Positions 35,180 through 44,235 of a stretch of DNA of 64,000 nt are shown piece after piece. Every line of letters begins with the position of its first letter. Position 1 is the stretch's first letter. The position numbers were made by a program, and so were the translations under genes. The stretch spans positions 1 through 64,000 of the forward strand of contig JAJDXQ010000043.1 of assembly GCA_022823185.1 (NCBI GenBank), written 5' to 3'. The notes beneath the pieces are model-generated. The model made no database searches, was not told the DNA's origin, and saw only the letters and a program-made list of their open reading frames with translations. The stretch comes from Caldilineaceae bacterium. GTDB lineage: Bacteria > Chloroflexota > Anaerolineae > Caldilineales > Caldilineaceae.

Positions 35180-35436
35180 AGAAATCTCCTTAAGAGTTGG
35201 TTACGGGTGGAAAGTCGCTTGCAGAGCCCTGCAATTCGCCACTTGCGAACAGCTCAATAGCTCTGCAGAACGTCTCAACTGGATATACCAGCCTCATTTT
35301 GTTTGAATGCCGCTGGTCACGACGAAACGATCTCTGGCGCATGACTCGGATTGTACCGATCTTCGTTCGCTCCGTCAAACGATCTACAAGTTTGGACGCT
35401 GCCCTAGCGGGGGGCGCGTCCTTGAACAGAATGTGT

Positions 35437-35784
35437 TCAAGAGTCCTGTTGGCGCAACCGGGCAAGTTCGGACTCCAACGCTTGCACACGTTCTTCTGCG
35501 ACGCGCTGGGCGGTCACCGCTTCCCGATTGCCAGGTATGACATGCCCGGCGTAGGCCTCGTCCAGGGCCAACTCCGCCAAATCCGGCTGACTCCGCAGAT
35601 CTCGACTTCGGACCTGGAATCCAGGCAGCGTCTCGGAGCGAATCACCTGCCTGTCGTTCGGAGGGATTTCCGCGTAGAAGCCCTTCGCGGGGGCAAGTCG
35701 GTAGAAGCGCATATTGTCGCCTTTGGGGTCGAGGATGTAGTACTCCTTCACCCCGGCGCCTGTCTTGCATCGCCTCTTTGGAAT
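35437..35784 (-). pseudogene. Uma2-family endonuclease remnant
   Basis: Only the C-terminal half survives: VKEYYILDPKGDNMRFYRL, the YAEIPP...VIRSETLPGFQVR strand and a coiled tail ending ALESELARLRQQDS. These match Uma2 (DUF820) proteins, which are common in Chloroflexota and cyanobacteria. The catalytic N-terminal domain is absent; the frame is closed by a stop next to 35785. An ATG at 35751 could start a 104-residue piece. It looks like a degraded mobile gene. Confidence 0.7.
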
Positions 35785-35876
35785 TCATACTCCCTCCTCC
35801 GGCCCTGCGGGTTGCAGGCAGCGCTTGGCCGATTCTAACACGAGTCCTGCGGCAAGGGGCAACGGGAGGTCAGCCG

Positions 35877-36971
35877 TCAATGATGATGGGCGTAATGGTG
35901 CGCCAGCAGATGTCTGCCGAAATCATTGGCCGGATCGCGCCAGACGGAGTGGATGTGGTTGGCGTCGTCCTGCGTGTTGTCGTATTCGCAGACGAAGCGC
36001 GGGCCCTGAATGCGGTAGTAGTGCCCCTGCCTCTTTTCGAGACCGCCAGCCCAGGCAAAGTGGATTCCGTCGAGGCCGTGTTCGCCGAGGTGATGCCACT
36101 CTGTCTCGGCGAGTTCGTCCGGCATTCGATGGATATATTCGCCGATGAGAGCCAGCAGGATCTCCTGTTGCTGGCTGTTCATACCGTTGCGGCAGAGGCC
36201 GCGGGGGGTATCGGAATAGCGCAGCGCCTGGACATGGGCATCGTCCACGCCATGGGCCTTTTGCCACAGCTTCAGGTCGGGGGAGTTGGCAGGCATTTTG
36301 AATGCGCCTTCAACTGCCTGGGGGAGATTGTAGAGTACATTATCGGGCGGCGCCGCCGGCGAGATTCTCGCGATGGCGAGGGCCTCCTCGTCAAAGGAGC
36401 GGGCCAGCTCCCGGGCGAGGTCTTCGACGCCTGCCAGAGGTCGGAGGGTGGCCGCAGGGCTGAAGGGCGCATCGGCCGGGTTCGAGCCGAAGAACATAGG
36501 CGTGGGCGAGATGATTTTTCCATCCGCGATCGTGAAATTGAGCGAGATATGATGCCCTTCGAATCGCCATCCCCACAGGCCCTTTTCATCCGGGCTGTCG
36601 AAAATGGTCATGAAATAGAGCTGTGGATCGCGGCCGGGATGTGTTCGCTTCCAGTCTTCCAACATGTCGAGGGCGTTTTCGATGCCCATCACGGTGGAGG
36701 CGGTAACAAAACCGGTGCGACTGAGGCCGGTATGTACCAGTTGGAGGGCTTTCTGCCGCTGCGGGAAGGTCATTTCGGAGAGGGAAAGACCCTTGCGTAG
36801 AATCGGGGTGTAGTGCCAGTTTGTGCGCTCTTCCTGGTCGTCGAAGGGAACGACCGCTCTGTGTTTCTGGTCTATGGAGAGGCAGGCCAGAAATGCGGCT
36901 GCGGCTTCACCCATACGCCTTACGACCGTTTGCGCGCCGGATCCGGTTAAGGTATCGGTTGAGTTTGGCAT
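35877..36971 (-). CDS. DUF3500 domain protein
   Basis: 364 residues from the ATG at 36971, which has AAAAGGA ten bases upstream; an earlier TTG at 36989 is less likely. Conserved family features are WHYTP...RKGLSL, GWRFEGHHISLNFTI, and GPRFVCEYDNTQDDANHIHSVWRDP near the end, followed by a His-rich tail. The function of DUF3500 is unknown; the conserved His/Asp residues suggest a metal-dependent enzyme. It stands alone on its strand and shows no signal peptide. Confidence 0.85.
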   Translation of the reverse strand: MPNSTDTLTGSGAQTVVRRMGEAAAAFLACLSIDQKHRAVVPFDDQEERTNWHYTPILRKGLSLSEMTFPQRQKALQLVHTGLSRTGFVTASTVMGIENALDMLEDWKRTHPGRDPQLYFMTIFDSPDEKGLWGWRFEGHHISLNFTIADGKIISPTPMFFGSNPADAPFSPAATLRPLAGVEDLARELARSFDEEALAIARISPAAPPDNVLYNLPQAVEGAFKMPANSPDLKLWQKAHGVDDAHVQALRYSDTPRGLCRNGMNSQQQEILLALIGEYIHRMPDELAETEWHHLGEHGLDGIHFAWAGGLEKRQGHYYRIQGPRFVCEYDNTQDDANHIHSVWRDPANDFGRHLLAHHYAHHH

Positions 36972-37288
36972 GCGTGCATCCTTTTGCAAATGACTGGGGC
37001 GTGTCCGGCTCGAGCGGCCGGATGCAATGTTCGCTCAATCGTACCCTAAATATGCGGATTGCTCAACAAGAGGCTGTCGGCGACGGAGCGCCGTAGAATA
37101 GGGTCGGAGGCATCCTGGGTTGGGAGCGCCAGGACGAGGAAATGGTTGAAGAACGCAGCATGTCAGCTCCGGTTCGGGAGGGGGCGCGCAGGGGATTCGC
37201 AATGACTGTGCCATGCGGCGACTGCGATCGTGAAACCGGGTATACGGACATTCGGGGAAAGCTGCGTCATGTTTATAGAGCGAGGGGC

Positions 37289-37450
37289 GCGTGAAGCGGG
37301 GGGAGGTGCGAAGGAGGCAGCGTCGCTCGCTTCACGCAGGGACCCGGGCCGCCTGAGGCGTAGACCCTTTGGCAAAGGCACGCCAGCTGCCATGGCCCGC
37401 TAACTGGCGGCTAACCGCCCAGAGACAAGAAGGGCGGGGGAAGGCGTGGG
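37289..37450. ncRNA. Highly self-complementary intergenic region, candidate structured RNA
   Basis: Perfect 10-bp pairing between GCGTGAAGCG (37289-37298) and CGCTTCACGC (37328-37337) encloses a purine-rich loop. It is followed by several short hairpins: CCTTT-GGC-AAAGG (37366-37378), CGCCAG/CTGGCG (37381-37386 and 37404-37409), GGCGG-CTAA-CCGCC (37406-37419) and CCGCCC/GGGCGG. It lies in a ~700-base gap (36972-37669) between DUF3500 and the DHH gene. It matches no RNA family I know: SRP, RNase P and tmRNA core sequences were looked for and not found. Sense strand unknown. The stretch 36972-37288 holds nothing I recognise. Confidence 0.35.
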
Positions 37451-37669
37451 GAAAGCAAAACGGTTTCGATAGGCAAGATGATTTGCGAGTTGTCTGGTCG
37501 GGCGATGATACTCGGATTCCAGCTCAAAAAAAGCGGCTTCCGCGAATGGGCTTACTTGGGTATAATACCCTCGCCCCGCTTGATATCCGCCTATTGCCTG
37601 TATACTCTTCAGGCAGTTGAAACTGCGGTTCAGTGGGCCAATGGACAAGTGATGGAAGAGACCTTAACC

Positions 37670-38995
37670 ATGGCGCTCTCGTTACCGGACGACTTTGGCG
37701 CCCGGCGGCGGAGCTTTTCGGAAAAGAGAGTTCAGCAGATCATTGAGCAGGCGGAGGGGAAGGAAAACCTCCTGATTCTGATGCACAATGATCCGGACCC
37801 TGACGCGATTGCGAGCGCGCGCGCATTAGAGGAAATGTTGCGCATCCATGCGCCGGCCACGCGTGTGACGCTGGGACACGGCGGCATAATCGGTCGATCC
37901 GAAAACCTCACGATGGCCCGTCTGATCATGCCGCACGGGGTGCGAATTTCGCAGCGGAACGCGGGGGAGGAGATCAGCGCGTATGACGGTGTCATGCTGG
38001 TCGATACCCAGCCTGTTGCGGCGAATCATCTGCTGTGGAGCACCGACCTTCCTCGTGAGGATGTCCTGGCCGCGATCGATCATCATCCTCCGCGGCGCAG
38101 CCGGTTGCGGGCCAAAGTCCACGATGTGCGTCCGGAGGTAGGCGCGTCCTCCACGCTGCTTTGCGAATATCTGGCTGTGGCCGAAGTGCCGATCGACCCG
38201 GAATTGGCGACGGCTCTCTTTTACGGGATCAAGTCGGACACGCTGGGTCTTAGCCGGCACACATCGAGTTTGGACATTTGGGCCTACTCGACATTGCGCC
38301 ACCTTGTTCAAACTGATCTCCTGAACAAGATTGAGCATGTACAGCTTCCCCGCACATACTTCCGCAGCATCAGCGACGCGTTAGCCAACACAACAATCTA
38401 CACCGTTTCGCTTCCGAGCGCCGTCGAAGAGGAAGATGACGAAGAGAGTGAGGAGGTCTTGGACGCGGACGATCCGGAAGGATACAGGGCGGATCTGGAG
38501 CGATTCGATCTCGACATCATTGCGCTCTCACGCATGCTCGCCCCCGGCGCATCTGGTCCACCGTCTCAGCTACAGGATGAAACCGCGACCGGGGAAGAGG
38601 CAGATGGGGCTGCCGACGCGGAGGAAGAGGCAGGCGACATCGCGGTCAGTCTGCTTTTTGATATGCCGCGGCCGGATATGGCGGCGGAGGTGGCGGATCT
38701 GCTGATGCGCATGGAGAATGTCTCATGGGTCGTCTGCCTGGGAATCTATGGAGACCAGGGGGTGATGTCGGTACGCGCGGCGGATTCAAACGCCAGGGCC
38801 GGGCGCCTGGTACGAAACGTAGCGGGCAGAAACGGTTCCGCCGGCGGGCACAATACAATTGCCGGCGGGCGTATCCATCTTCCGGACAAGACGCCGGCCG
38901 AGCGGATTGCCGAGCTGCACGCTTTAGTGCCTCGTTTTCTCAAAGAGTTGGGCGCAGGCGATGATATGGGCGTCCCTCTTCTGGAGGCAGAATAA
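37670..38995 (+). CDS. DHH-family phosphoesterase (NrnA-like), long form
   Basis: About 441 residues. LLILMHNDPDPDAIAS and the DHH motif in AIDHHPPRRSRL identify the catalytic metal site; a C-terminal DHHA1-like domain ends with NVAGRNGSAGGHNTIAGG. NrnA-type enzymes degrade nanoRNA and pAp. An acidic insert of ~70 residues (EEEDDEESEEVLD and EEADGAADAEEEAGD) makes this longer than the ~320-residue standard. ATG 37670 has GGAAGAG upstream; 37652 is also possible. A TATAAT (37561-37566) about 100 bases upstream may be part of its promoter. Confidence 0.83.
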   Translation: MALSLPDDFGARRRSFSEKRVQQIIEQAEGKENLLILMHNDPDPDAIASARALEEMLRIHAPATRVTLGHGGIIGRSENLTMARLIMPHGVRISQRNAGEEISAYDGVMLVDTQPVAANHLLWSTDLPREDVLAAIDHHPPRRSRLRAKVHDVRPEVGASSTLLCEYLAVAEVPIDPELATALFYGIKSDTLGLSRHTSSLDIWAYSTLRHLVQTDLLNKIEHVQLPRTYFRSISDALANTTIYTVSLPSAVEEEDDEESEEVLDADDPEGYRADLERFDLDIIALSRMLAPGASGPPSQLQDETATGEEADGAADAEEEAGDIAVSLLFDMPRPDMAAEVADLLMRMENVSWVVCLGIYGDQGVMSVRAADSNARAGRLVRNVAGRNGSAGGHNTIAGGRIHLPDKTPAERIAELHALVPRFLKELGAGDDMGVPLLEAE

Positions 38996-39041
38996 CGTTC
39001 GATTGCTCCCCTGCAGGTAAGCTACGAGAAGGAGATGCTCG

Positions 39042-39344
39042 ATGCCGATCAGCGCCCCATCATTGGGAGACGAGGAAGACCGCCGCGATCCCCGCTTTCA
39101 GGATGACGATCTATATGAGTCAGAAAGTCTGACGTTTCCTGGGTTGACGCCCGACCAAGCTGAAGCCGTGTTGAAGCGGCTGGGGGCGGGGGTGGTTGAG
39201 AAGCTGGCGCTGGTAGAGGGCATAGGGTGGCAGGCGCGCATCGAGCCGGTCCAAGGCGGCGTTGAGATCCATTTCCGTGCGCATGACGAACTGATCGATG
39301 ACCTTTTGCGTCGATGTGAACAGCAGGCAGAACGAGAAGCGTGA
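39042..39344 (+). CDS. Small conserved-looking protein of unknown function
   Basis: 100 residues. AAGGAG is well placed before the ATG, and the stop overlaps the next start by four bases, so it is very likely a real gene. The N-terminal 30 residues are acidic and disordered. The rest predicts alternating helix and strand (LTPDQAEAVLKRLGAGVVEKL, RIEPVQGGVEIHFRA). No family recognised. It is probably translated together with the decarboxylase. Confidence 0.62.
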   Translation: MPISAPSLGDEEDRRDPRFQDDDLYESESLTFPGLTPDQAEAVLKRLGAGVVEKLALVEGIGWQARIEPVQGGVEIHFRAHDELIDDLLRRCEQQAEREA

Positions 39345-40468
39345 TTGGCGGTCTTGCAACCGGTCCGCTGTCTGAACGCAAGGCCACTTGCCGCGCCGGC
39401 AGCAACATTGCCTTCATCAAGTACTGGGGGGTCGCCGAGGTCGCAACAGGGCAGGCCGGTGACCAGCCGCCGGTTCACGGTGAAGGCTTGAACATCCCAC
39501 TCAACAACTCAATCAGCATGACCCTGGCGGAGGCGCATACGACGACGACGGTCGCGTGGGAGGACAGCGTCAACCTGCCAGAGGATACGGTTGCCATTGA
39601 CGGCGTGCAGCTGAAGGGGTCTGCCGCGGAGCGAGTTGTCGCCCACCTCGACCGGTTGCGCGCTCTCGCCGGCGTCTCCGACAATGCCCGCGTTGTCAGC
39701 CTGAACAATTTTCCGATGGCATCGGGTATCGCGAGCTCGGCCAGCGGGTTTGCCGCGCTGACGGTGGCCGGCGCCGCGGCGCTGGGTCTGCGGTTGGACG
39801 CCACGCGGCTGTCCGCGGTGGCCCGCCAGGGGAGCGGCTCGGCCAGCCGCAGCCTTTTCGGGGGGTTTGTCGAATGGGAGCGGGGATGGGGAAGAGGGGA
39901 GAGTGAAAGGGAGAGCGGAGGGGCGCCTCTTCTCAGGCTGGACTCCGCGCTGCTCGATTCCCGGAGTGTGGCCCATCAGATGTATGACGAGAGGCACTGG
40001 GCGCTACGGGATGTGATCGCCATTGTCAGCGCCGGGGCCAAGCGGGTCAGCAGCAGCAGCGGGCACCGATTGGCGGCGACAAGCCCCTTAAACGCCGCGC
40101 GCACGGAGCGCGTTGGTGCGTGGCTGGAGATCGTGCGGCGCGCCGTCGGCGAACGCGATATTTCGCTGCTGGGGCCGGTGCTGGAGGCGGACGCGCTGGC
40201 GATGCACGGCGTGATGATGACGAGCGAGCCGAGCCTGCTCTACTGGCAGCCGGGCACGCTGGAGGTTCTGCACGCGGCGCGGGCCTGGCGCGAGGAGGGC
40301 TTGCCGGTCTATTTCACAATCGACGCGGGGCCGAACGTGCATCTCATCTGCGAGGCGGACGCTGCGGCCGAGGTGGAGTGGCGTGTCAGCGCGCTGCCGG
40401 CGGTGCGGCGGGTGCTGACGAGTGGACCCGGGGCGGGGCCGGAGTTGTTGGATGGGCATCTTTTCTGA
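39341..40468 (+). CDS. mvaD: Diphosphomevalonate (or phosphomevalonate) decarboxylase
   Basis: 375 residues of the GHMP kinase fold. Family marks are SNIAFIKYWG at the start, PLNNSISMTL, NNFPMASGIASSASGFAAL (phosphate loop) and VYFTIDAGPNVHLI. It decarboxylates mevalonate 5-diphosphate to isopentenyl diphosphate. In Roseiflexus, also Chloroflexota, a relative uses mevalonate 5-phosphate instead, so that is a real alternative. GTG start overlapping the small upstream gene by four bases. The last 144 bases are copied 10 kb downstream, flanking the VWA-kinase cassette. Confidence 0.88.
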   Translation: MIGGLATGPLSERKATCRAGSNIAFIKYWGVAEVATGQAGDQPPVHGEGLNIPLNNSISMTLAEAHTTTTVAWEDSVNLPEDTVAIDGVQLKGSAAERVVAHLDRLRALAGVSDNARVVSLNNFPMASGIASSASGFAALTVAGAAALGLRLDATRLSAVARQGSGSASRSLFGGFVEWERGWGRGESERESGGAPLLRLDSALLDSRSVAHQMYDERHWALRDVIAIVSAGAKRVSSSSGHRLAATSPLNAARTERVGAWLEIVRRAVGERDISLLGPVLEADALAMHGVMMTSEPSLLYWQPGTLEVLHAARAWREEGLPVYFTIDAGPNVHLICEADAAAEVEWRVSALPAVRRVLTSGPGAGPELLDGHLF

Positions 40469-40472
40469 TAGA
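40329..40472 (+). repeat. Left copy of a 144-bp direct repeat (3' end of mvaD)
   Basis: Begins GGCCGAACGTGCATCT and ends just after the mvaD stop codon. It matches 50583-50726 over 144 bases with six mismatches by my count; identity ends sharply on both sides. It marks the left edge of the VWA-PP2C-kinase cassette. Confidence 0.92.
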
Positions 40473-40519
40473 ATGCGCTTGCGCGCAGGCGGTGGGCGCG
40501 CCCTCTGCAGGTACTCCCC

Positions 40520-40536
40520 AATTCGACGGTGAATTG
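40520..40536. promoter_or_regulatory. Inverted repeat upstream of the VWA gene, possible operator
   Basis: CAATTC and GAATTG separated by five bases (40520-40525 and 40531-40536) lie 44 bases before the first VWA start codon. This size and position would suit a regulator-binding site, but a six-base palindrome can arise by chance. Confidence 0.3.
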
Positions 40537-40579
40537 AACCGGATTTTCCGCCGAAAACCCATGGAAAGGATAGAGAGCT

Positions 40580-41173
40580 ATGCCCAAACTCCCGGGCGGC
40601 CCGCTTGCGCGGAGGCCGCTTCATTTCATTTGGATTGCCGACTGCTCGGGCTCTATGGGCTACGGGGGCAAGATCCAATCGTTAAACAACGCCATTCGCG
40701 AAGCGTTGCCCCACATGCAGGATGCCGCGGACGAGAATCCCAATGCCGAGGTGATGGTACGCGCCGTGCAGTTTTCCAGTGGCGCCAGCTGGCACATAGC
40801 CAACCCGGTTCCGGTCGACCAGCTTATGTAGGATGATCTGGAGGCCGGCGGCGCGACCGATATGGGAGAAGCCTTGCGATTGGTTGCCGAACAGCTGGAT
40901 TCTGCAAGAATGCCCCAGCGGATGCTGCCTCCCGTACTCGTTCTCGTCTCTTGTAGCAAACCCACCGACGATGTAAGCGCTGGTTTGCGTGCCCTGATGG
41001 ATCAGCCTTGGGAAAGGAAAGCGGTGCACGTCGCAATTGCCATTGGCGATGATGTCGACAAGAGTGTCCTGCAGTGCTTCATCGGCCGCCCTGACTCAGA
41101 GCCACTTCGGGCCAACAATTCAGAGAGCCTGGTCAAATTCATCAAATGGAATTCGACAATAGGAGAGACAACC
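40580..41173 (+). pseudogene. First VWA-domain unit, interrupted by an amber codon
   Basis: Translates as a TerY-like VWA domain: HFIWIADCSGSMG carries the metal-ion-dependent adhesion motif DxSxS. A TAG at 40829-40831 falls where the second unit has Trp (FEW against LM-stop), so TGG to TAG is the simplest change. After it the frame stays open to the end of the second unit. The Asp of the later LISDG loop is also changed (LVSCS), so the MIDAS site is damaged too. Only an 83-residue fragment is made unless TAG is read through. It is a tandem duplicate of 41174-41908. GGAAAGGATAG is present upstream. Confidence 0.8.
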
Positions 41174-41908
41174 ATGCCCACAGGAGAGACACCCATATCC
41201 ACAATCCCTGGCAGCCCGGCTAGCAGCCGCCCTCTTCACTTCATCTGGATTGCTGACTGTTCAGGTTCGATGGGAGGCAACAAAATGCCGAGCCTCAACG
41301 CCGCCATTAGCGGGGCACTGCCCGACATGAGGCAGGCCGCAGCAGCTAACCCCCACGCCGAGGTATTGGTGCGCGTCGTCAAGTTCTCCAGTGGCGCTAG
41401 TTGGCATGTAGCCGATCCTGTTCCGGTTGAGAAGTTTGAGTGGAAGAACCCTCTAAAAGCCGACGGGGTGACCGACATGGGCAAGGCCCTGCAACTGGTT
41501 GCTAGGGAGCTTGGTTCAGAAACGATGCCCAAGCGGGCGATGCCCCCTGTTCTGGTACTCATTTCCGACGGGCAGGCCACTGACGACGTCAGCGAGGGTC
41601 TACGCGCCTTGATGGCTCAGCCCTGGGGGACGAAAGCCGTGCGAATCGCTATCGCCATCGGCGAAGACGCCGATAAGGGCGTGCTGCAACGCTTCATCGG
41701 CCACCCTGAACTAGAGCCACTTCAGGCCAACAATTCTGAGAGCCTGGTCAGGTTCATCAAATGGGCATCAACAGCTGTCCTGAAGGCGGCTTCCTCTCCG
41801 ACCAGTCAGGCTTCGGACAAAGGCCAAACCACCAACGTGCCCTTACCACCCCTACCAGATCTCGACGACACACAAGATAAGAAAGTGAAGCCGGGTGATG
41901 TCTTTTAG
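41174..41908 (+). CDS. VWA-domain protein, TerY-like
   Basis: 244 residues. MIDAS residues are intact: DCSGSMGG (DxSxS), Thr in GVTDMG and Asp in LVLISDGQATDD. After the VWA domain comes a ~40-residue Pro/Ser-rich tail. VWA proteins bind partners through a metal ion; TerY-type proteins occur with a kinase and phosphatase in stress-response islands. AGGAGAG precedes the ATG. The frame is continuous with the preceding broken unit, so before the amber mutation a two-VWA protein or two coupled proteins may have been made. It overlaps the PP2C gene by a few bases. Confidence 0.84.
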   Translation: MPTGETPISTIPGSPASSRPLHFIWIADCSGSMGGNKMPSLNAAISGALPDMRQAAAANPHAEVLVRVVKFSSGASWHVADPVPVEKFEWKNPLKADGVTDMGKALQLVARELGSETMPKRAMPPVLVLISDGQATDDVSEGLRALMAQPWGTKAVRIAIAIGEDADKGVLQRFIGHPELEPLQANNSESLVRFIKWASTAVLKAASSPTSQASDKGQTTNVPLPPLPDLDDTQDKKVKPGDVF

Positions 41909-42893
41909 TAACGCTGGCGGATATGATAGGACTAAATCTACGCTGCATCCGGTACAAGGAAGTAGTGACGACACTCTGTCTTGCAGCACCCCGGACGCCA
42001 AAAGCTGGCAGATCATAAGCGCATCAGTGCTTGGTGCTTTCCATAAAAGCCATGGCGAGCGTAATCAAGACGCGTTGAGCTGGTGGTCGGCCGAGGGGGA
42101 ACAGCCACTCGCTGTGCTTTGCGTAGCCGACGGCCACGGTGGCAGCGAGTACACGCGCAGCCATATTGGTGCACACTATGCAGTGGAACAAACTCAGCAA
42201 CTCCTGGTGAGAGAACTGCTTCCCCGCATCCTAGACGGCAGCGCCCTGGCGGATTTGGCGAGGTTCGGGCAGCAACTAGACCAGCAGTTGGAAAAAGAGT
42301 TGGTGAAACGATGGCGGAATTCGATCGAAAAACACAAGGACCACACTCCGATCTTGGAGAAAGAAAAACTTGCTTGGTCAGACTCACAACCCGAGCGTCA
42401 CTATGGAACTACGCTTCTGACAGCTCTCCTTACACCGGAATTGCATCTCTACATTCAATTGGGTGATGGTGACATCTTGACAATCTCATCAGATGGAGAA
42501 GTAATCCGTCCACCTTTCGAGGAGGATAGCCACCTGTTCGCCAATCACACCACTTCCCTGTGTTCGATGGAGGCTTGGCGTTTTGTGCGCGTCCATTTCC
42601 AACCAATTCTAGAAAAGCCACCTGTCCTCGTCATGCTGGCGACCGACGGCTATGCCAATTCCTTCGCCGACGACGCCGGCTTTGAACAGGTCGCCAGAGA
42701 TCTCTACGCCGCCATCCAACAAGACGGCCCCTCCGTGGTTGCCAGTCATTTGCCTGACTGGTTGGAGGCCACATCCAAAGTCGGAAGCGGTGACGACATA
42801 TCCGTTGTTATTGCCGCAAACCTTAGCCGGTGGGAGTATCCATTCGAAGCCGATCGATATACATCTTCCTCTGAATCCTCTATCGAAAAATGA
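41898..42893 (+). CDS. PP2C-family protein phosphatase
   Basis: 331 residues from the ATG at 41898 (a GTG three bases earlier is equivalent). Metal-binding motifs are GERNQDAL, VADGHGGSEYT (DGH-G), ATDGYANSF and GSGDDISVV, giving the usual Asp set. An insert with EKHKDHTPILEKEK sits between motifs. It removes phosphate from Ser/Thr, presumably on substrates of the adjacent kinase. It overlaps the VWA gene upstream and shares an ATGA stop/start overlap with the kinase, so the three are translationally coupled. Confidence 0.9.
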   Translation: MSFSNAGGYDRTKSTLHPVQGSSDDTLSCSTPDAKSWQIISASVLGAFHKSHGERNQDALSWWSAEGEQPLAVLCVADGHGGSEYTRSHIGAHYAVEQTQQLLVRELLPRILDGSALADLARFGQQLDQQLEKELVKRWRNSIEKHKDHTPILEKEKLAWSDSQPERHYGTTLLTALLTPELHLYIQLGDGDILTISSDGEVIRPPFEEDSHLFANHTTSLCSMEAWRFVRVHFQPILEKPPVLVMLATDGYANSFADDAGFEQVARDLYAAIQQDGPSVVASHLPDWLEATSKVGSGDDISVVIAANLSRWEYPFEADRYTSSSESSIEK

Positions 42894-44233
42894 ACCAACT
42901 TCTGAACCGCGGCGAAAAAGTAAACATGCTACCGTCTGAACTCACCTACGAGGTCGAGACTTTTCTTGGCGGTGGCGGACAAGGGGAGGTCTATCGCGCC
43001 CGACTTGCTGAAGGCCACGATGCAGGCGCACCGGTGGCGCTGAAGTGGTTTTTCCGCCACTACCTGCGTCAGGATCCGGACCTACGCGCACGGCTAATGC
43101 GAGCGGTGGACATAGGGCCGCCCAACGATCGTTTTCTTTGGCCACAGGCGCTGGTAGAGAGCGACAACCGGCCCGGCTTCGGCTACGTCATGCCTCTACG
43201 GGAAGACCGCTTCGTCGGCATCACCGATCTTGTGTCGCGCCGAGCGACACCGACGTTTCGCGCCCTTGTGACAGCCGGTTTCGAACTGGCACACAACTTC
43301 CGGCAACTCCACGCCAAAGGATTCTGCTATCGCGACATTTCCTTCGGAAACGTCTTTTTCGATTCCGAGAGCGGAGAAGTGCGCATCTGTGACAACGATA
43401 ATGTATGCGTTGATGGGCAGGACGGCGCCATCGGCGGAACGCCCCTCTTCATGGCACCGGAGATTGTGCGAGGCGAGACCGGTCCCAGTACCCAGACTGA
43501 TCTCTTTTCGCTCGCAGTCCTGCTCTTCTATATGCTTGTCAACCATCACCCGCTCGATGGCGCAAGAGAGGCGGAGATCCGTATCCTTGACTCGCCAGCC
43601 ATGACATATTTGTACGGAACTAACCCCCTTTTCATTTTCGATCCAGACGACGATAGCAACAGACCTCTCGATGACCACCATTTCAACGCGCTGGAATTAT
43701 GGCCGCTCTATCCCCGCGTAATACAAGAGCTCTTCCTTCACACCTTTACCCAAGGTCTGCATGATCCCTTTAGGCGGACGCCAGAAAGCCAGTGGAGCAG
43801 AGAACTGATTCGTCTGCGCGATTCCATCTTCTATTGCCAGTACTGCCGCGCCGAAAACTTCTACGATCGGGATGCGCTAAGAGATTCCAACATTAGCTCA
43901 AAAGGCTGTTGGCGGCGCTGCGCTTCGCGTATTCCTTTACCGCCTCGACTGCGTATCGACCGAGACGATGTAGTGATGCTCAATCACGATACACTGCTCT
44001 ATCCTTATCATCTCGACGCGAAACGCGAATACAACTTTGATGCCCCAGTCGCGGAAGTCACGCTGCACCCGCAGAATCCACAGATCTGGGGATTGCGCAA
44101 CAACTCGGCGCAGATGTGGACAAGCCAGAAGGCGGACGGACAGGTCATTGAAGTGGAGCCGGGACAATCCGTCACCCTGTCGACCGGCCTACGGATTCAG
44201 TTCGGCAGCCGCGAAGGTGAAGTGCGCCTTTAG
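42890..44233 (+). CDS. Ser/Thr protein kinase with Cys cluster and C-terminal beta domain
   Basis: 447 residues. The Gly-rich loop is GGGGQGEVYRA, the ATP lysine is in VALKWF, the catalytic loop is YRDISFGN (HRD with Tyr for His) and the metal loop is ICDNDNV in place of DFG. After the kinase domain (to ~300) come four cysteines (CQYC and GCWRRC) that could bind zinc. A ~90-residue beta-rich part follows (LHPQNPQIWGLRNNSAQMW), which may bind phosphopeptides or ligand. The layout resembles TerY-P kinases. It starts within the PP2C stop and ends two bases before the next gene. Confidence 0.88.
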   Translation: MNQLLNRGEKVNMLPSELTYEVETFLGGGGQGEVYRARLAEGHDAGAPVALKWFFRHYLRQDPDLRARLMRAVDIGPPNDRFLWPQALVESDNRPGFGYVMPLREDRFVGITDLVSRRATPTFRALVTAGFELAHNFRQLHAKGFCYRDISFGNVFFDSESGEVRICDNDNVCVDGQDGAIGGTPLFMAPEIVRGETGPSTQTDLFSLAVLLFYMLVNHHPLDGAREAEIRILDSPAMTYLYGTNPLFIFDPDDDSNRPLDDHHFNALELWPLYPRVIQELFLHTFTQGLHDPFRRTPESQWSRELIRLRDSIFYCQYCRAENFYDRDALRDSNISSKGCWRRCASRIPLPPRLRIDRDDVVMLNHDTLLYPYHLDAKREYNFDAPVAEVTLHPQNPQIWGLRNNSAQMWTSQKADGQVIEVEPGQSVTLSTGLRIQFGSREGEVRL

Positions 44234-44235
44234 AG

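Noticed and set aside
37289..37345. Signal recognition particle RNA
   Set aside because: GGTGCGAAGGAGGCAGC loosely resembles the SRP tip, but the near-invariant AGGTCCGGAAGGAAGCAGC is not present and the tetraloop cannot form properly.
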